Positions 26,211-34,788 of a stretch of DNA of 64,000 nucleotides are shown piece after piece. The position numbers and the translations under genes are program-made. This DNA is from Betaproteobacteria bacterium (GTDB lineage Bacteria > Pseudomonadota > Gammaproteobacteria > Burkholderiales > SG8-41). A model generated the notes under the pieces. The model was not told the origin of the DNA and ran no database searches. It was given only the letters and a program-made list of their open reading frames with translations. How positions within the stretch are numbered: the first letter of the stretch is position 1; every line of letters starts with the position of its first letter. The stretch is taken from positions 23,903 to 87,902 of the forward strand of contig JACPTK010000085.1 of NCBI GenBank assembly GCA_016192825.1, read 5' to 3'.

Positions 26211-26390
26211 TTCATCATTTACAAATGTCCGTCCGCACATCCGTCGTGGCCGGGGTTTGGCGCAATTCTTTGACGAAAATCGGATTCAACATCGCATAAA
26301 ATCACAACACCTTGAAAGCCATAATTAAAGAAAAGCCGGAACCGGGCATCACCTAGTTTGTGCTGGTTCCTTGAAGCTGGAGGTCGAAGG

Positions 26391-27770
26391 ATGAGTCCAA
26401 CGTATCTCGAAAAGATGACCGACTTCGTCTCCGGTCTGAAGTTGAACGACGTTCCAGGCGATGTGCGAAACAATACGGGCTTATTTTTGCTGGACGCGAT
26501 CGGCGTGGCTATCGCAAATCGAAAAAAACCCTTTGTCCTTCTACAGGCCAATGCGATCGATCGCACAATAAAAGAGGGCTCATGTACGGTCATAGGCCAC
26601 GCGCAAGCATTCGTCGCGGAGGGCGCTGCGCAGTTGAACAGCACCGCGATCCACGGCAACGATTTCGATGCCACGCACCTGCCGTCCATCATGCACACTT
26701 CGTCTGTCGTCTTTCCGACCGCCATGGCCGTGGCGGAGGAAGTTGGGGCGACTGGCGCTGAGTTCGTGGCAAGCGCGGTGGCAGGATGTGAGGTGCTAAT
26801 CCGAATGGGTCTTGCCACCCAGGGGGCCATGCATCGACTGGGATTTCAATCGACGGCGCTGTGTGCGCCCGTCGCGCTCGCTCTTGTCGCGGGAAGGCTC
26901 TACAACATGCCGCGAGAACAGATCGTGAGCGCCGCGGGACTCGCGGCGAGCCTCGCAGCGGGCTTGCGCGCGTTCTCCGACGACGGAACGTGGGGCAAGC
27001 GCGTCATCACCGGCTGGGCATGCCGTGCTGCTCTCATGGCCACCTCCCTGGCGAGGGAAGGCTATCCGGGGACACCGGATGCGCTGGAGAAAGAGCCCTT
27101 TGGCCTGTATAAGGCATTCGTGCAGGCAGGGGGTTACGATTTGACGGAACTCACTCGCGGACTGGGCGAGGAATGGGTTTCACGCGAAATCGATCTCAAG
27201 CGCTATCCGTGCAGCCACGGTCATCATGCGTTCCTCGATACCGCGCGTCGCGCAAAGCGGGAATTGAACCTGTGCCCGGAGGATATCGAGTCGGTGATGG
27301 TTTATGTCAGCACCGAGGCACGTAAGTGGTGGTTCGAGCCCCGCAGCAAGAAATACGACTTGGCGAATGTCTACGGCGCGCGTTTCAGCATGCCGTACAC
27401 GATCGCTCTCGCCCTGCAGTTCGGCAATCTTTACGACGAACACCTCGATGACCGCAAGGTGCTGCAAAGCCCGGAGCTGCAGAATCTCGTCACGCGAATC
27501 ACGCCTAAAATCGACGACACCCTTTCCAATTCCAATCCCAACCGATTGCCGGGCACGATTGAAATAAGAACCGCAGATGGCCGCACTTGCAAGTTCGTCG
27601 GCGCCGGGCACGTGTCAAGCGGGGAAGCATTCAGAAATGCGGTACTCGATAAGTATTGGCTCAACGTGGCTAATTTGGAACGTGGAGTGTCCGAACAGGT
27701 AATCTCGCTCGCAACCGATATCGAGAAACAGCCGAGTATCGTGCCATTGATGCGGTTGTTGCGAATTTGA
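26391..27770 (+). CDS. MmgE/PrpD-family protein
   Basis: A 459-residue member. ATG 26391 is chosen because ggaggtcgaagg precedes it. The active-site helix region reads NSTAIHGNDFDATHLPSIMH and is followed by VVFPTAMAVAEEVGA. Other marks are SDDGTWGKRVITGWACRAAL, RYPCSHGHHAFLD and RKWWFEPRSKKYD. The WWFEP and SDDG/NDDG signatures are shared with the gene at 33382-34788, so these two form a subfamily. It ends 8 bases from a convergent Bug gene. Confidence 0.9.
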   Translation: MSPTYLEKMTDFVSGLKLNDVPGDVRNNTGLFLLDAIGVAIANRKKPFVLLQANAIDRTIKEGSCTVIGHAQAFVAEGAAQLNSTAIHGNDFDATHLPSIMHTSSVVFPTAMAVAEEVGATGAEFVASAVAGCEVLIRMGLATQGAMHRLGFQSTALCAPVALALVAGRLYNMPREQIVSAAGLAASLAAGLRAFSDDGTWGKRVITGWACRAALMATSLAREGYPGTPDALEKEPFGLYKAFVQAGGYDLTELTRGLGEEWVSREIDLKRYPCSHGHHAFLDTARRAKRELNLCPEDIESVMVYVSTEARKWWFEPRSKKYDLANVYGARFSMPYTIALALQFGNLYDEHLDDRKVLQSPELQNLVTRITPKIDDTLSNSNPNRLPGTIEIRTADGRTCKFVGAGHVSSGEAFRNAVLDKYWLNVANLERGVSEQVISLATDIEKQPSIVPLMRLLRI

Positions 27771-27778
27771 TGGAGTGG

Positions 27779-28753
27779 TTACTTTTTCAGTCCCGCGGTT
27801 TCGATCACCTTGCGCCACTTTTGCACCTGAGCTCTTACATAGCGCCCGAATTCATCCGGTGTGCTGGGCGCGGCCGTGACCCCGGTCGCGGCAAAACGCT
27901 TGCGGACACCTGGTGTCGCCAGCGCGTGCGCAATATCCCGGTTCAGCTGCGTAATGATCGAGCGGGGCACTCCCGCAGGGCAGAAAACTCCATACCAGGT
28001 GCTGTATTCGTAGCCCGTGAGTCCTGCTTCAGAAAGAGTGGGCAGGTCTGGCGCTATCGGAGACCGTTCCGATGCGGTGACGCCAAGCGCTTTTATTCGC
28101 CCCGAATTGATGTGCGGCAGGGCGTCGGACATGGTTGATATCAACATCTGCACGTCGCCTGACATCAAAGCCGCGAGAGCCTGCCCGCCTCCTTTGTAGT
28201 GCGCAATTTCCACCTTGGCGCCAGACATGCTGCGAAACAGTTCTGTCGCGAGGTGTGCGGCGCCGCCGCCCGACCCGATGGTAAAGCCGCGTGGTTTGGC
28301 TTTTGCCAACTGAATCAGCTCACCGACGGTCTTAGCCGGCACCATTGGATTTATCACCAGCACATTAGACTGTTTGGCTAGCTGAGATACCGGAGCCAAA
28401 TCTCTCAACAGATCGAAACGCAACGGCTGGAACAGCGTTACGTTGGGCGCTATGCCACTGCTATTGAATAGGATGGTGTAGCCGTCCGCTGTGGCCTTTG
28501 CCACGAGGCCAGTACCTAACGTACTGCCCGCTCCGCCGCGGTTTACGATGACGGCAGGCTGCTCCCACAGCTCACTGAGTTCTTTCGCAATGAGCCTGGT
28601 GAGTACATCGGTTCCTCCCCCGGCCGCAAAGGGCACGACGACCTGCACTGGCTTATTGGGATAGGTTCTCGCCTGCGCTTTCGCGTCACTCGCGTAGACC
28701 AGCGTCATGCTTGTGAGACAAGCAACTGCCGCGGCAGCCATTTTTCTATGCAT
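27779..28753 (-). CDS. Bug-family periplasmic solute-binding protein
   Basis: A 324-residue TTT receptor with a gaggaggaacg site before its ATG. The signal peptide ends near DAKAQA, then YPNKPVQVVVPFAAGGGTD, VIVNRGGAGSTLG, DGYTILF, KPRGFTIGSGGGAAH and IAHYKGGGQAL. It is the last gene of a minus-strand set with an enoyl-CoA hydratase and an acyl-CoA ligase-like gene, which suggests a receptor for an acid activated to its CoA ester. Confidence 0.94.
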   Translation of the reverse strand: MHRKMAAAAVACLTSMTLVYASDAKAQARTYPNKPVQVVVPFAAGGGTDVLTRLIAKELSELWEQPAVIVNRGGAGSTLGTGLVAKATADGYTILFNSSGIAPNVTLFQPLRFDLLRDLAPVSQLAKQSNVLVINPMVPAKTVGELIQLAKAKPRGFTIGSGGGAAHLATELFRSMSGAKVEIAHYKGGGQALAALMSGDVQMLISTMSDALPHINSGRIKALGVTASERSPIAPDLPTLSEAGLTGYEYSTWYGVFCPAGVPRSIITQLNRDIAHALATPGVRKRFAATGVTAAPSTPDEFGRYVRAQVQKWRKVIETAGLKK

Positions 28754-28800
28754 CGTTCCTCCTCGCGTTATAGCATCCCAACATAGCCTTCAGGGCGAAG

Positions 28801-29562
28801 TTAGCGCCCTCGCCATGCGGGTTTTCGTTTCTCCTTGAAGGCCTGGATCCCTTCCTTCTTGTCCTCGGACAGCGCCACGCGTTCAACGATGAATTGCGCA
28901 AGCTGCATGCGCGGTTCCAATGGCAGGTCGTAACCGAGGCGTGCGGCCTCTTTCATGCCGCGCACTGCCAAGGGTGCGCACTCCAGTATTTCTTCAGCAA
29001 AACGCCGCGCCGCGGGCAACAAGTCCTCATGTGGCACCACCTCCGTCGCAATGCCCCAGCGCAGGCAATCGGCCGCGGTCATGGCCTTGCTGCGCATGAG
29101 GAAACCCATTGCAACGTGCCAAGGCAGCACGTGAGTGCCGCGGCTTGGACCGCCTACCGATGAAATGCCGCGGCTGCCTTGGGGCCACCCAAAAGAAGCT
29201 TTCTCCGACATGATGACGATGTCTGAGTTTAACGCAAAGCCACATCCTTGCGCGTAGCAGCCTCCGTTAACAGCACAAATGATCGGCTTGAAAATGTGCA
29301 TTTGATACTGATGGATCTCATGATTCGAGAGGATGCCCCGATTTTCCTCAGGTGCGGTGTCGAGAATGTCTTTACCCGAGCAAAACGTGTTTCCTTCACC
29401 GGTAAGAATTGCCACCCAGACGTCCGGATTGTATTTGACGTCCTCGAACGCCTCCTGCAGCTCTTTACGCATTGCAAGATTGATCGCGTTCCGTTTTTCG
29501 GGCCGGTTGAGAGTGATCAAGGCGATCCTGTCCTTCACGTCATATCGAATAGCGTTCCCCAT
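28801..29562 (-). CDS. Enoyl-CoA hydratase/isomerase-family protein
   Basis: A 253-residue crotonase-fold enzyme. It has DRIALITLNRPEKRNAIN at the N-terminus, the oxyanion-hole segments FCSGKDI and NGGCYAQGCGFALNSDIVI, and FGWPQGSRGISSVGGP, where crotonase catalytic Glu positions lie. Crotonase-family members act on acyl-CoA thioesters (hydration, isomerisation, C-C cleavage). Its immediate neighbours are a CoA-ligase-like gene and a Bug gene on the same strand. Confidence 0.92.
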   Translation of the reverse strand: MGNAIRYDVKDRIALITLNRPEKRNAINLAMRKELQEAFEDVKYNPDVWVAILTGEGNTFCSGKDILDTAPEENRGILSNHEIHQYQMHIFKPIICAVNGGCYAQGCGFALNSDIVIMSEKASFGWPQGSRGISSVGGPSRGTHVLPWHVAMGFLMRSKAMTAADCLRWGIATEVVPHEDLLPAARRFAEEILECAPLAVRGMKEAARLGYDLPLEPRMQLAQFIVERVALSEDKKEGIQAFKEKRKPAWRGR

Positions 29563-29599
29563 GTTCCTTCCTTCAATGCGTCAGGTTTAGTAGAGCTGG

Positions 29600-31051
29600 T
29601 CAGGCCGCCCTTCGCGACTGCACGAATTGCTCGTGTTTGCGCATGGCGGCCAATGCGTGACCCGCGTTGGTAATCTCATCGAACACCGGGATGCCGAGTT
29701 TCACGGCGCGGGTCCGGAATTCGTGTTTTCGACTTTCCAGCTCGGGTTCTCCGTCCGACCGCAGCACGAGCACGAAATGAGCTTCACTGGCGAACTGCCT
29801 TTGGACGCGCAACGCCGCCTGCACAATGTTTTCCAGCACCTCCGGCTTTGTAATGCCGGAGAAGGAGGTCATGTTGAGATGCATTACCAGAGCCTCGGGA
29901 TTGCCTACCTTGTATATCGCGTCCAGAATACTTTCCGCGACGCGGCCATCGTCGCGCTGAAGACTGACGGCTCCACAATCCACCGGGTTGGTGATACACG
30001 AACCGGCTGGCAGTTTGAGAGCAGCAAGTGCCTCGATCGTTTGCTTGTCGAAGGGCTCTACATGGAGGCCCAATTCCTCAAAATAATCTGTGGCGAGAAC
30101 ACTCGCCCCGCCGCCATTGCCGAACAGGACCACGCGGCGAGTGGGGGTCTCCGTGCGGGGCGTGATTGTTTGAAATATGGATAGTGCGTCCAGGAAGCTC
30201 TCAAGCGTATTCACCAATATGGAGCCGGTTTGGCGAGCGAGCGCGACCCAAGCACGATAATCACCTGCAAGTGCTCCAGTATGAGACACGGCCGCTGCCG
30301 CGCCCCGTCTGCTGCGGCCGCCCTTTAAAATTACAACCGGCTTACGTGCTTGTGCCGCACGCAGCATTTCAAAAAGCCGCCGGCCGTCTCGAGCCGTCTC
30401 CACGTAAAGTCCAATTACACGCGTCTGGGGATCGGCAAGATAAAACTCCAGAAGGTCGCTCGCCCCGATGTCGGCGCAGTTTCCAACCGATACTACTCCA
30501 GAGAACCTGATACCACGGATCATTCCACGTCGCACGATATCGGTACCCAGTCCGCCGCTTTGCGATACGACACCGACAGTCCCCAGCTCACGTGGACAGA
30601 TCTCGGTAAAGGTTATCCTGCCCCGCGGCGTGTAAAGTCCGAGGCAGTTTGGCCCAAGCAGGCGCATGCCGCCCGCTTGCGCAGCGGCGACGAGACGCTC
30701 CTGCAGCTTGCTGCCGTCGCTGCTTTCGCCAAAGCCACTGGATATAACCTGCGCATATCGGACGCGACCGCCCGCCGTAGACAAGAGCTCCGGGATTTCG
30801 GCCGCCGGAATCGCTATGAAGGCGTAATCAACTGAAGCCGGCATATCGGCGAAGCGGCGGTATGCGGGCAAACCTTCAATCTCGGCCGCCGTTGGATGTA
30901 TGGGGTAGATAGCGCCGTCGTAGCCGAATTCTCGGATGCGCCGTATGAATGCGTTTGGCAACGCTTTGCCTTTGGAAGACGCGCCAACGACTGCTACGGT
31001 TTTTGGCGTAATGAGGGGCGCGAAACGATCGATGATGGATTCGGAGCTCAT
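29600..31051 (-). CDS. NDP-forming acyl-CoA synthetase, alpha-type (CoA-binding) protein
   Basis: A 483-residue protein with the CoA-binding Rossmann domain (PKTVAVVGASSKGKALPNAF, IYPIHPTAAEIEG), ligase-CoA domain (VGVVSQSGGLGTDIVRRG, SVGNCADIG) and the phosphohistidine loop AAVSHTGALAGD with the catalytic His. The third domain carries NGGGASVLATDYFEELGL. The C-terminal ATP-grasp domain of the fused (about 700-residue) enzymes is missing, so it corresponds to the alpha subunit. No beta subunit is encoded in the window, so it must partner with a distant protein or act differently. Confidence 0.85.
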   Translation of the reverse strand: MSSESIIDRFAPLITPKTVAVVGASSKGKALPNAFIRRIREFGYDGAIYPIHPTAAEIEGLPAYRRFADMPASVDYAFIAIPAAEIPELLSTAGGRVRYAQVISSGFGESSDGSKLQERLVAAAQAGGMRLLGPNCLGLYTPRGRITFTEICPRELGTVGVVSQSGGLGTDIVRRGMIRGIRFSGVVSVGNCADIGASDLLEFYLADPQTRVIGLYVETARDGRRLFEMLRAAQARKPVVILKGGRSRRGAAAAVSHTGALAGDYRAWVALARQTGSILVNTLESFLDALSIFQTITPRTETPTRRVVLFGNGGGASVLATDYFEELGLHVEPFDKQTIEALAALKLPAGSCITNPVDCGAVSLQRDDGRVAESILDAIYKVGNPEALVMHLNMTSFSGITKPEVLENIVQAALRVQRQFASEAHFVLVLRSDGEPELESRKHEFRTRAVKLGIPVFDEITNAGHALAAMRKHEQFVQSRRAA

Positions 31052-31124
31052 AGATGTCGGGACACTGCCTTTACCGCGAAGGCCGGATTCGCGCGTTGGG
31101 CTCGTTGTCCGAGCTTTGGCCTGG

Positions 31125-31277
31125 TCAAGCCAGCTTTCTCTTGAGCAGAAATGATTGAATACCCTCCTGGACGACTTCGCCGCGCTGGTTAAGCACCAAC
31201 AGCTCGCGCTTCATGACGCCACATGCGATTAGAGTATCGTCATATAAGCCTGTCATAAAATTTCGTACGCTGATCAC
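31125..31277 (-). pseudogene. Acyl-dehydratase (MaoC-like) C-terminal remnant
   Basis: A 50-residue frame from GTG 31277 that reads VRNFMTGLYDDTLIACGVMK, then RELLVLNQRGEVVQEGIQSF and ends LLKRKLA. The LNQRGEVVQEG pattern is typical of the C-terminal strand pair of MaoC-type hotdog dehydratases. The N-terminal part is absent. It directly follows the stop (TGA 31280-31278) of another decayed frame, an operon-like junction, and precedes the CoA-ligase gene on the same strand. Confidence 0.5.
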
Positions 31278-31430
31278 TCAAATATCGAGTTTCGCCATAT
31301 CCAGAACGCGCTTAGCGCGCTGATACACCGCATAGTCAACCAGCTTGCCGGCGAGTTGATACGAACGGTCACCAGCGGACCCGGACCCCCGGCGGCGCGC
31401 CCTATCGCCTGTGCCACGATTCTTCGCCCT
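31278..31430 (-). pseudogene. Unidentified C-terminal gene remnant
   Basis: The frame ending at TGA 31280-31278 reads SYQLAGKLVDYAVYQRAKRV then LDMAKLDI, which has the character of a real C-terminus. Upstream the plausible coding sequence (AQAIGRAAGGPGPLVTVRI) lies in a different frame, so a frameshift is likely. I do not recognise the family. Position suggests it was the next gene upstream in the acyl-CoA operon. Confidence 0.35.
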
Positions 31431-31547
31431 TCCGATTTATGTGCAGTGGCACGGCATTATATATAGGAACGGAGCTGCCCCGGCTCGTACGAACGGTTTA
31501 ATTGGGATACCCCCTCTCTCTTCTCAAATTGCATCGGACTGACACAG

Positions 31548-31761
31548 CCTAGGAGTTTGTCGGACTTAGGGCCGACAAACTCCTAAATGCAAAACCGCCT
31601 GCGCGAAAACGAAAGAAAAAGGCAGTGAAAACCTTGTGTTCAGCCTGCGCGCGTGCCCGTTGGAGGCTAATAAGGGTCGTCATCCCGTATTTCATTCGAA
31701 ATTCGCAGGCGGTTTTGCTGTGAGCAGCCTGTCGGAATGCCAAGTCCGACAGGCTGCTAGG
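31548..31761. mobile_element. MITE-like element with 55-bp imperfect terminal inverted repeats
   Basis: The left end starts cctaggagtttgtcggactt and the right end, read in reverse complement, starts cctagcagcctgtcggactt. Both continue through an internal hairpin and converge on the perfect arm gcaaaaccgcctgcg (mirrored as cgcaggcggttttgc near 31705). The centre has no gene. About 214 bp with structured inverted ends and no transposase fits a MITE mobilised in trans. It abuts an IS3 remnant exactly where the transposase frame breaks off. Confidence 0.6.
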
Positions 31762-31762
31762 G

Positions 31763-31986
31763 TCCGGTGCCGGCGCTGCCGGTTGTAGAAGATCTCGATG
31801 TAATCGACGTTCGCTGCGCGCGCCGCCTCCCGCGCGTGGAAGTCTCAGTGATGCACGAGCTCGTTCTTGAGGCTACCAATGAGATCCTCCGCCACCGCGT
31901 TGTCGTAGACATTACCCTTGGCGCTCACGCTCGGCGCTATTCCGCGTGCGATGAACCGCTCCCGGCAGGCATACGCGCTGTAGAGA
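31763..31986 (-). mobile_element. IS3-family transposase (OrfB) 3' remnant
   Basis: Minus-strand sequence encodes YACRERFIARGIAPSVSAKG, NVYDNAVAEDLIGSLKNELV, then HH, a TGA (around 31846) and DFHAREAARAANVDYIEIFY with NRQRRHR. These are the last part of the DDE domain of IS3 OrfB, including the catalytic Glu region (DNAVAE). It lacks the 5' two thirds, has an in-frame stop, and is cut by the adjacent MITE-like element where TLGY would follow. Confidence 0.8.
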
Positions 31987-32170
31987 GCAATCATGGCTCC
32001 GGAACACAGTAAAATACCCAGAGGCGCGGGGCTGTTCGAACTGGCTGGCAGACGGCTATTGGCAACAGCTTGCCGGTCAGATTCAAGGAGTCCGCATCGT
32101 AAGCACGGTGCTCCCCGTATTCCACAGGAGCCTGCTGGCGACACTCGACAGGAACCGGAATCACCAGCAC

Positions 32171-33214
32171 ATGAGAGCATTGATCAAAGAGAGCCCCCAG
32201 CCGGGAATTGCTTACCGCGATGTGCCCGATCCTGAGCTGAAGCCGGGCCATGTCATAGTCCGGGTGAAATCCTGCGGGATCTCCGGCTCCGAGATCGCGC
32301 GGTATCGCTGGACCGACGCTTATCACGCGGGCGGCGCGAAAGATATGAGCCGCCAGTTGCCGCGCATCATGGGACACGAGTTTTCCGGGACCATTGCGGC
32401 CGTCGGACCCGGTGTCGACAATCGGTCCACCGGCGATCTGGTCGTCATCCAGAGCGTGATCGGCTGCGGCGGTTGCGAGTCCTGTGACGCCGGGTTGCCG
32501 AATCATTGCACCAACCGCGTCACAATTGGCGTCAATGCGGATGGCGGGTTTGCCGAGTACTGCGCGGTACCGGCGTCGAACGTCTACGCGGTACCGGCGG
32601 GCGTCGCCCTGGAAAACGCCGCGCTGCTTCAGCCGTTCGCGATCGCCGCCTATTCGCTGGAGATCGGCGGGATCCGTCCCGGAGAGCGCATCGGCGTGTG
32701 GGGCGTCGGCGCGATCGGTGTCTCCCTCATCCAGCAAGCGATCATCGGCGGCGCCACGGTCGAGTTTGCGGTTGGACGGGATCACGGCCGTCTCGACGCA
32801 GTGCGCCAGCTCGGCGTGCGACACACGATCAGCGCCAACGACGGAGACCCGTCCCGCCGGCTCGTCGAGCTGTTCGGCGGGCAAAAGCTGGACGCGATAT
32901 TCGAGGTGAGCGGACATACTCCGGCGATCAATTCGGCGCTCTCGCTGCTGAAAAGGCGCGGCCGCGCAATATTGATCGGAAACCTGCAGGAACCCTTCAA
33001 GGCCGATCTGCTTCCGGCCATCATGGATCAACTGAGCATCCTGACCGTCAGAACGTATTCCCTTGCGGCCTGGAGGCGTGCGCTGTCCTTGCTGCCGCGG
33101 GTTCAGAATCAGCCGGGAACCCTGCCCGTCGAGCGCGTGCCGCTGGCGGAAGGCGTGGCTGCGTTTCAACGTGCCGCAAGCGGCGAAGGCATCAAGTTCG
33201 TGCTGGAGCCATGA
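32171..33214 (+). CDS. Zinc-type medium-chain alcohol dehydrogenase
   Basis: A 347-residue MDR-superfamily NAD(P)-dependent dehydrogenase from ATG 32171. It shows the GroES-like domain (ELKPGHVIVRVKSCGISGSE), IMGHEFSGTIAAVGPGV, the structural zinc site GCGGCESCDAGLPNHC with four Cys, and the Rossmann motif GVWGVGAIGVSLIQQA. In most zinc MDRs the catalytic ligand lies in a CGICGxD motif; here it reads CGISGSE, so the Cys is Ser. The enzyme may bind catalytic zinc differently or be impaired. Its neighbours are an IS3 remnant upstream and an MmgE/PrpD gene downstream. Confidence 0.88.
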   Translation: MRALIKESPQPGIAYRDVPDPELKPGHVIVRVKSCGISGSEIARYRWTDAYHAGGAKDMSRQLPRIMGHEFSGTIAAVGPGVDNRSTGDLVVIQSVIGCGGCESCDAGLPNHCTNRVTIGVNADGGFAEYCAVPASNVYAVPAGVALENAALLQPFAIAAYSLEIGGIRPGERIGVWGVGAIGVSLIQQAIIGGATVEFAVGRDHGRLDAVRQLGVRHTISANDGDPSRRLVELFGGQKLDAIFEVSGHTPAINSALSLLKRRGRAILIGNLQEPFKADLLPAIMDQLSILTVRTYSLAAWRRALSLLPRVQNQPGTLPVERVPLAEGVAAFQRAASGEGIKFVLEP

Positions 33215-33280
33215 AGCATCCGGTCGAGTCATTACACCTGAATTAACGAGCTTTGCGCAAATACTTGACGCCGCTCGACC

Positions 33281-33316
33281 CTCACCCCTTCCCCCTCTCC
33301 CGAGGGGCGAGGGGGA
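33281..33316. terminator. C/G-rich hairpin between dehydrogenase and MmgE/PrpD genes
   Basis: The sequence ccccctctcccgaggggcg, followed by aggggg, can fold into a GC stem. Such ccctcacccc/gagaggg repeats are common in proteobacterial spacers and may act as terminators or as structural repeats. No T tract follows. Confidence 0.3.
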
Positions 33317-33381
33317 ATGAACAGCGGAAATGGTCTGTCAACCATTTCCGAAAGACTCAATAGACAACCGGGAAAACATTC

Positions 33382-34788
33382 ATGGCGGAACCACTGGTCA
33401 CAACGCTGCTTCCATTCGTCAACAAGACGGCCATCGGGCAACTGCCCGGAAAGGTCGTGCACAACCTTTCATTGCGGGTCCTGGATACGCTCGGAATCTG
33501 CTTTGCGACCTACAACCAGCCCTACGCCACGGTCCTTACCGATGTCGTGAAGCGGTCCAGCGCTCCCGGGCGCTGCACGATCGTCGGCTTCCGGGAAGGC
33601 TACGCGCCCGCCGGCGCCGCCTTTGCCAACGGCGTCCTTTCGCACGGGGCCGAGATGGACGATTGCCACATTCCATCCATCACGCACGCGGGGTCCACCA
33701 GCCTGCCGGCCGTGCTGGCGGCGGCGGAAAACGTGGGCGCTTCCGGCGCCGAGTGCCTCGCGGCCGCCGCGGTTGCGTATGAGCTGCTCCCCCGCGTCAG
33801 TCTCGCGGTACCGGGAAAGTTCCACGAACGGGGCCTACAGACGACCTCGATGTGCGCGCCGTTCGTGAATGCACTTGCGGTCGGCAAGCTCATGCGGCTC
33901 GACGACCGCCAGTTGGCGCACGCCGCCGGGCTCGCCGGCGCCCTCTCGGGGGGGCTGCGCACCGGAAACGACGACGGGAGCTGGACCAAGCGGCTATTCG
34001 GGGGATGGGCCGCCCAGATCGGTGTGACCGCTGCGCAGCTGGGCGCCAATGGTTTCACCGGCCCGCGCGAAATCCTGGAGGCGCGGTTCGGCCTTTACAA
34101 AGCCCACCTCGGTGACATCGAGCTGAACGTCGACGCGCTGACCGCCGCCCTGGGGCAGGAGTGGGAAACCCTGAACACGTCGTTCCGACGCTATCCCTGC
34201 TCATTCGGGCTGCACGCGACCATCGAGTGCTGCCTGAAGCTGCGCGAGAAACACAACATTTCGAGCGCCGACATCGCAAAGGTCGAATGCCGGCTCCCAA
34301 AGCCGGCGGCGCGCTGGTGGTTCGAGCCCGAGGCCGAGAAGCGCAGACCTCCCACCTCCTACGCCGCCATGTTCAGCATCCCCTTCGTGGCCGGCGCCGC
34401 GCTGGCGCGGGGCGAAGTTACCGTCAGCACGTTCGAGGAAAAGATGTTGCGCGCACCGGACATCCTCGAGGTGATCGACAAGTCTTACTGGACTCCCGAC
34501 GAGGTAACGCCTTTCCCCGGAACGATGCCCGGGTGGGTCGTGCTCCACATGAAGGACGGAAACCGTCTGGAGCACCGGCAGATCCACGAGCCGGGAAGCC
34601 CGCGAAACCCGATTTCCGAGGACGAGTTGTTCCGGAAATTCCAGGAGAACACGCGACCGGTCCTGTCCAGCGCCGAGGTGGAGAACCTCTGGGCGCAGGG
34701 ACTTGAAATGCGCAAGGTGGCCGACGTCAGGGAATTGCTTTCAAGATTCCGCTTTGACGGCCACGGGGGCCCGAGGCGCGGCCGCTAA
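33382..34788 (+). CDS. MmgE/PrpD-family protein
   Basis: A 468-residue member. Marks are ANGVLSHGAEMDDCHIPSIT, HAGSTSLPAVLAAAENVGA, GNDDGSWTKRLFGGWAAQ, FRRYPCSFGLHATIECC and ARWWFEPEAEKRR. The WWFEP and DDGSW motifs place it with the gene at 26391-27770. The active-site helix HGAEMDDCH keeps the His and Asp pair typical of the fold. Its stop overlaps by four bases the stop of the convergent Bug gene at 34785-35789, so the two are transcribed toward each other. Confidence 0.9.
   Translation: MAEPLVTTLLPFVNKTAIGQLPGKVVHNLSLRVLDTLGICFATYNQPYATVLTDVVKRSSAPGRCTIVGFREGYAPAGAAFANGVLSHGAEMDDCHIPSITHAGSTSLPAVLAAAENVGASGAECLAAAAVAYELLPRVSLAVPGKFHERGLQTTSMCAPFVNALAVGKLMRLDDRQLAHAAGLAGALSGGLRTGNDDGSWTKRLFGGWAAQIGVTAAQLGANGFTGPREILEARFGLYKAHLGDIELNVDALTAALGQEWETLNTSFRRYPCSFGLHATIECCLKLREKHNISSADIAKVECRLPKPAARWWFEPEAEKRRPPTSYAAMFSIPFVAGAALARGEVTVSTFEEKMLRAPDILEVIDKSYWTPDEVTPFPGTMPGWVVLHMKDGNRLEHRQIHEPGSPRNPISEDELFRKFQENTRPVLSSAEVENLWAQGLEMRKVADVRELLSRFRFDGHGGPRRGR

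Noticed and set aside
31840..31850. TGA inside the IS3 transposase remnant as a possible selenocysteine codon
   Set aside because: The position is not a redox site, no suitable hairpin follows, and the gene is truncated, so this is an ordinary nonsense mutation.
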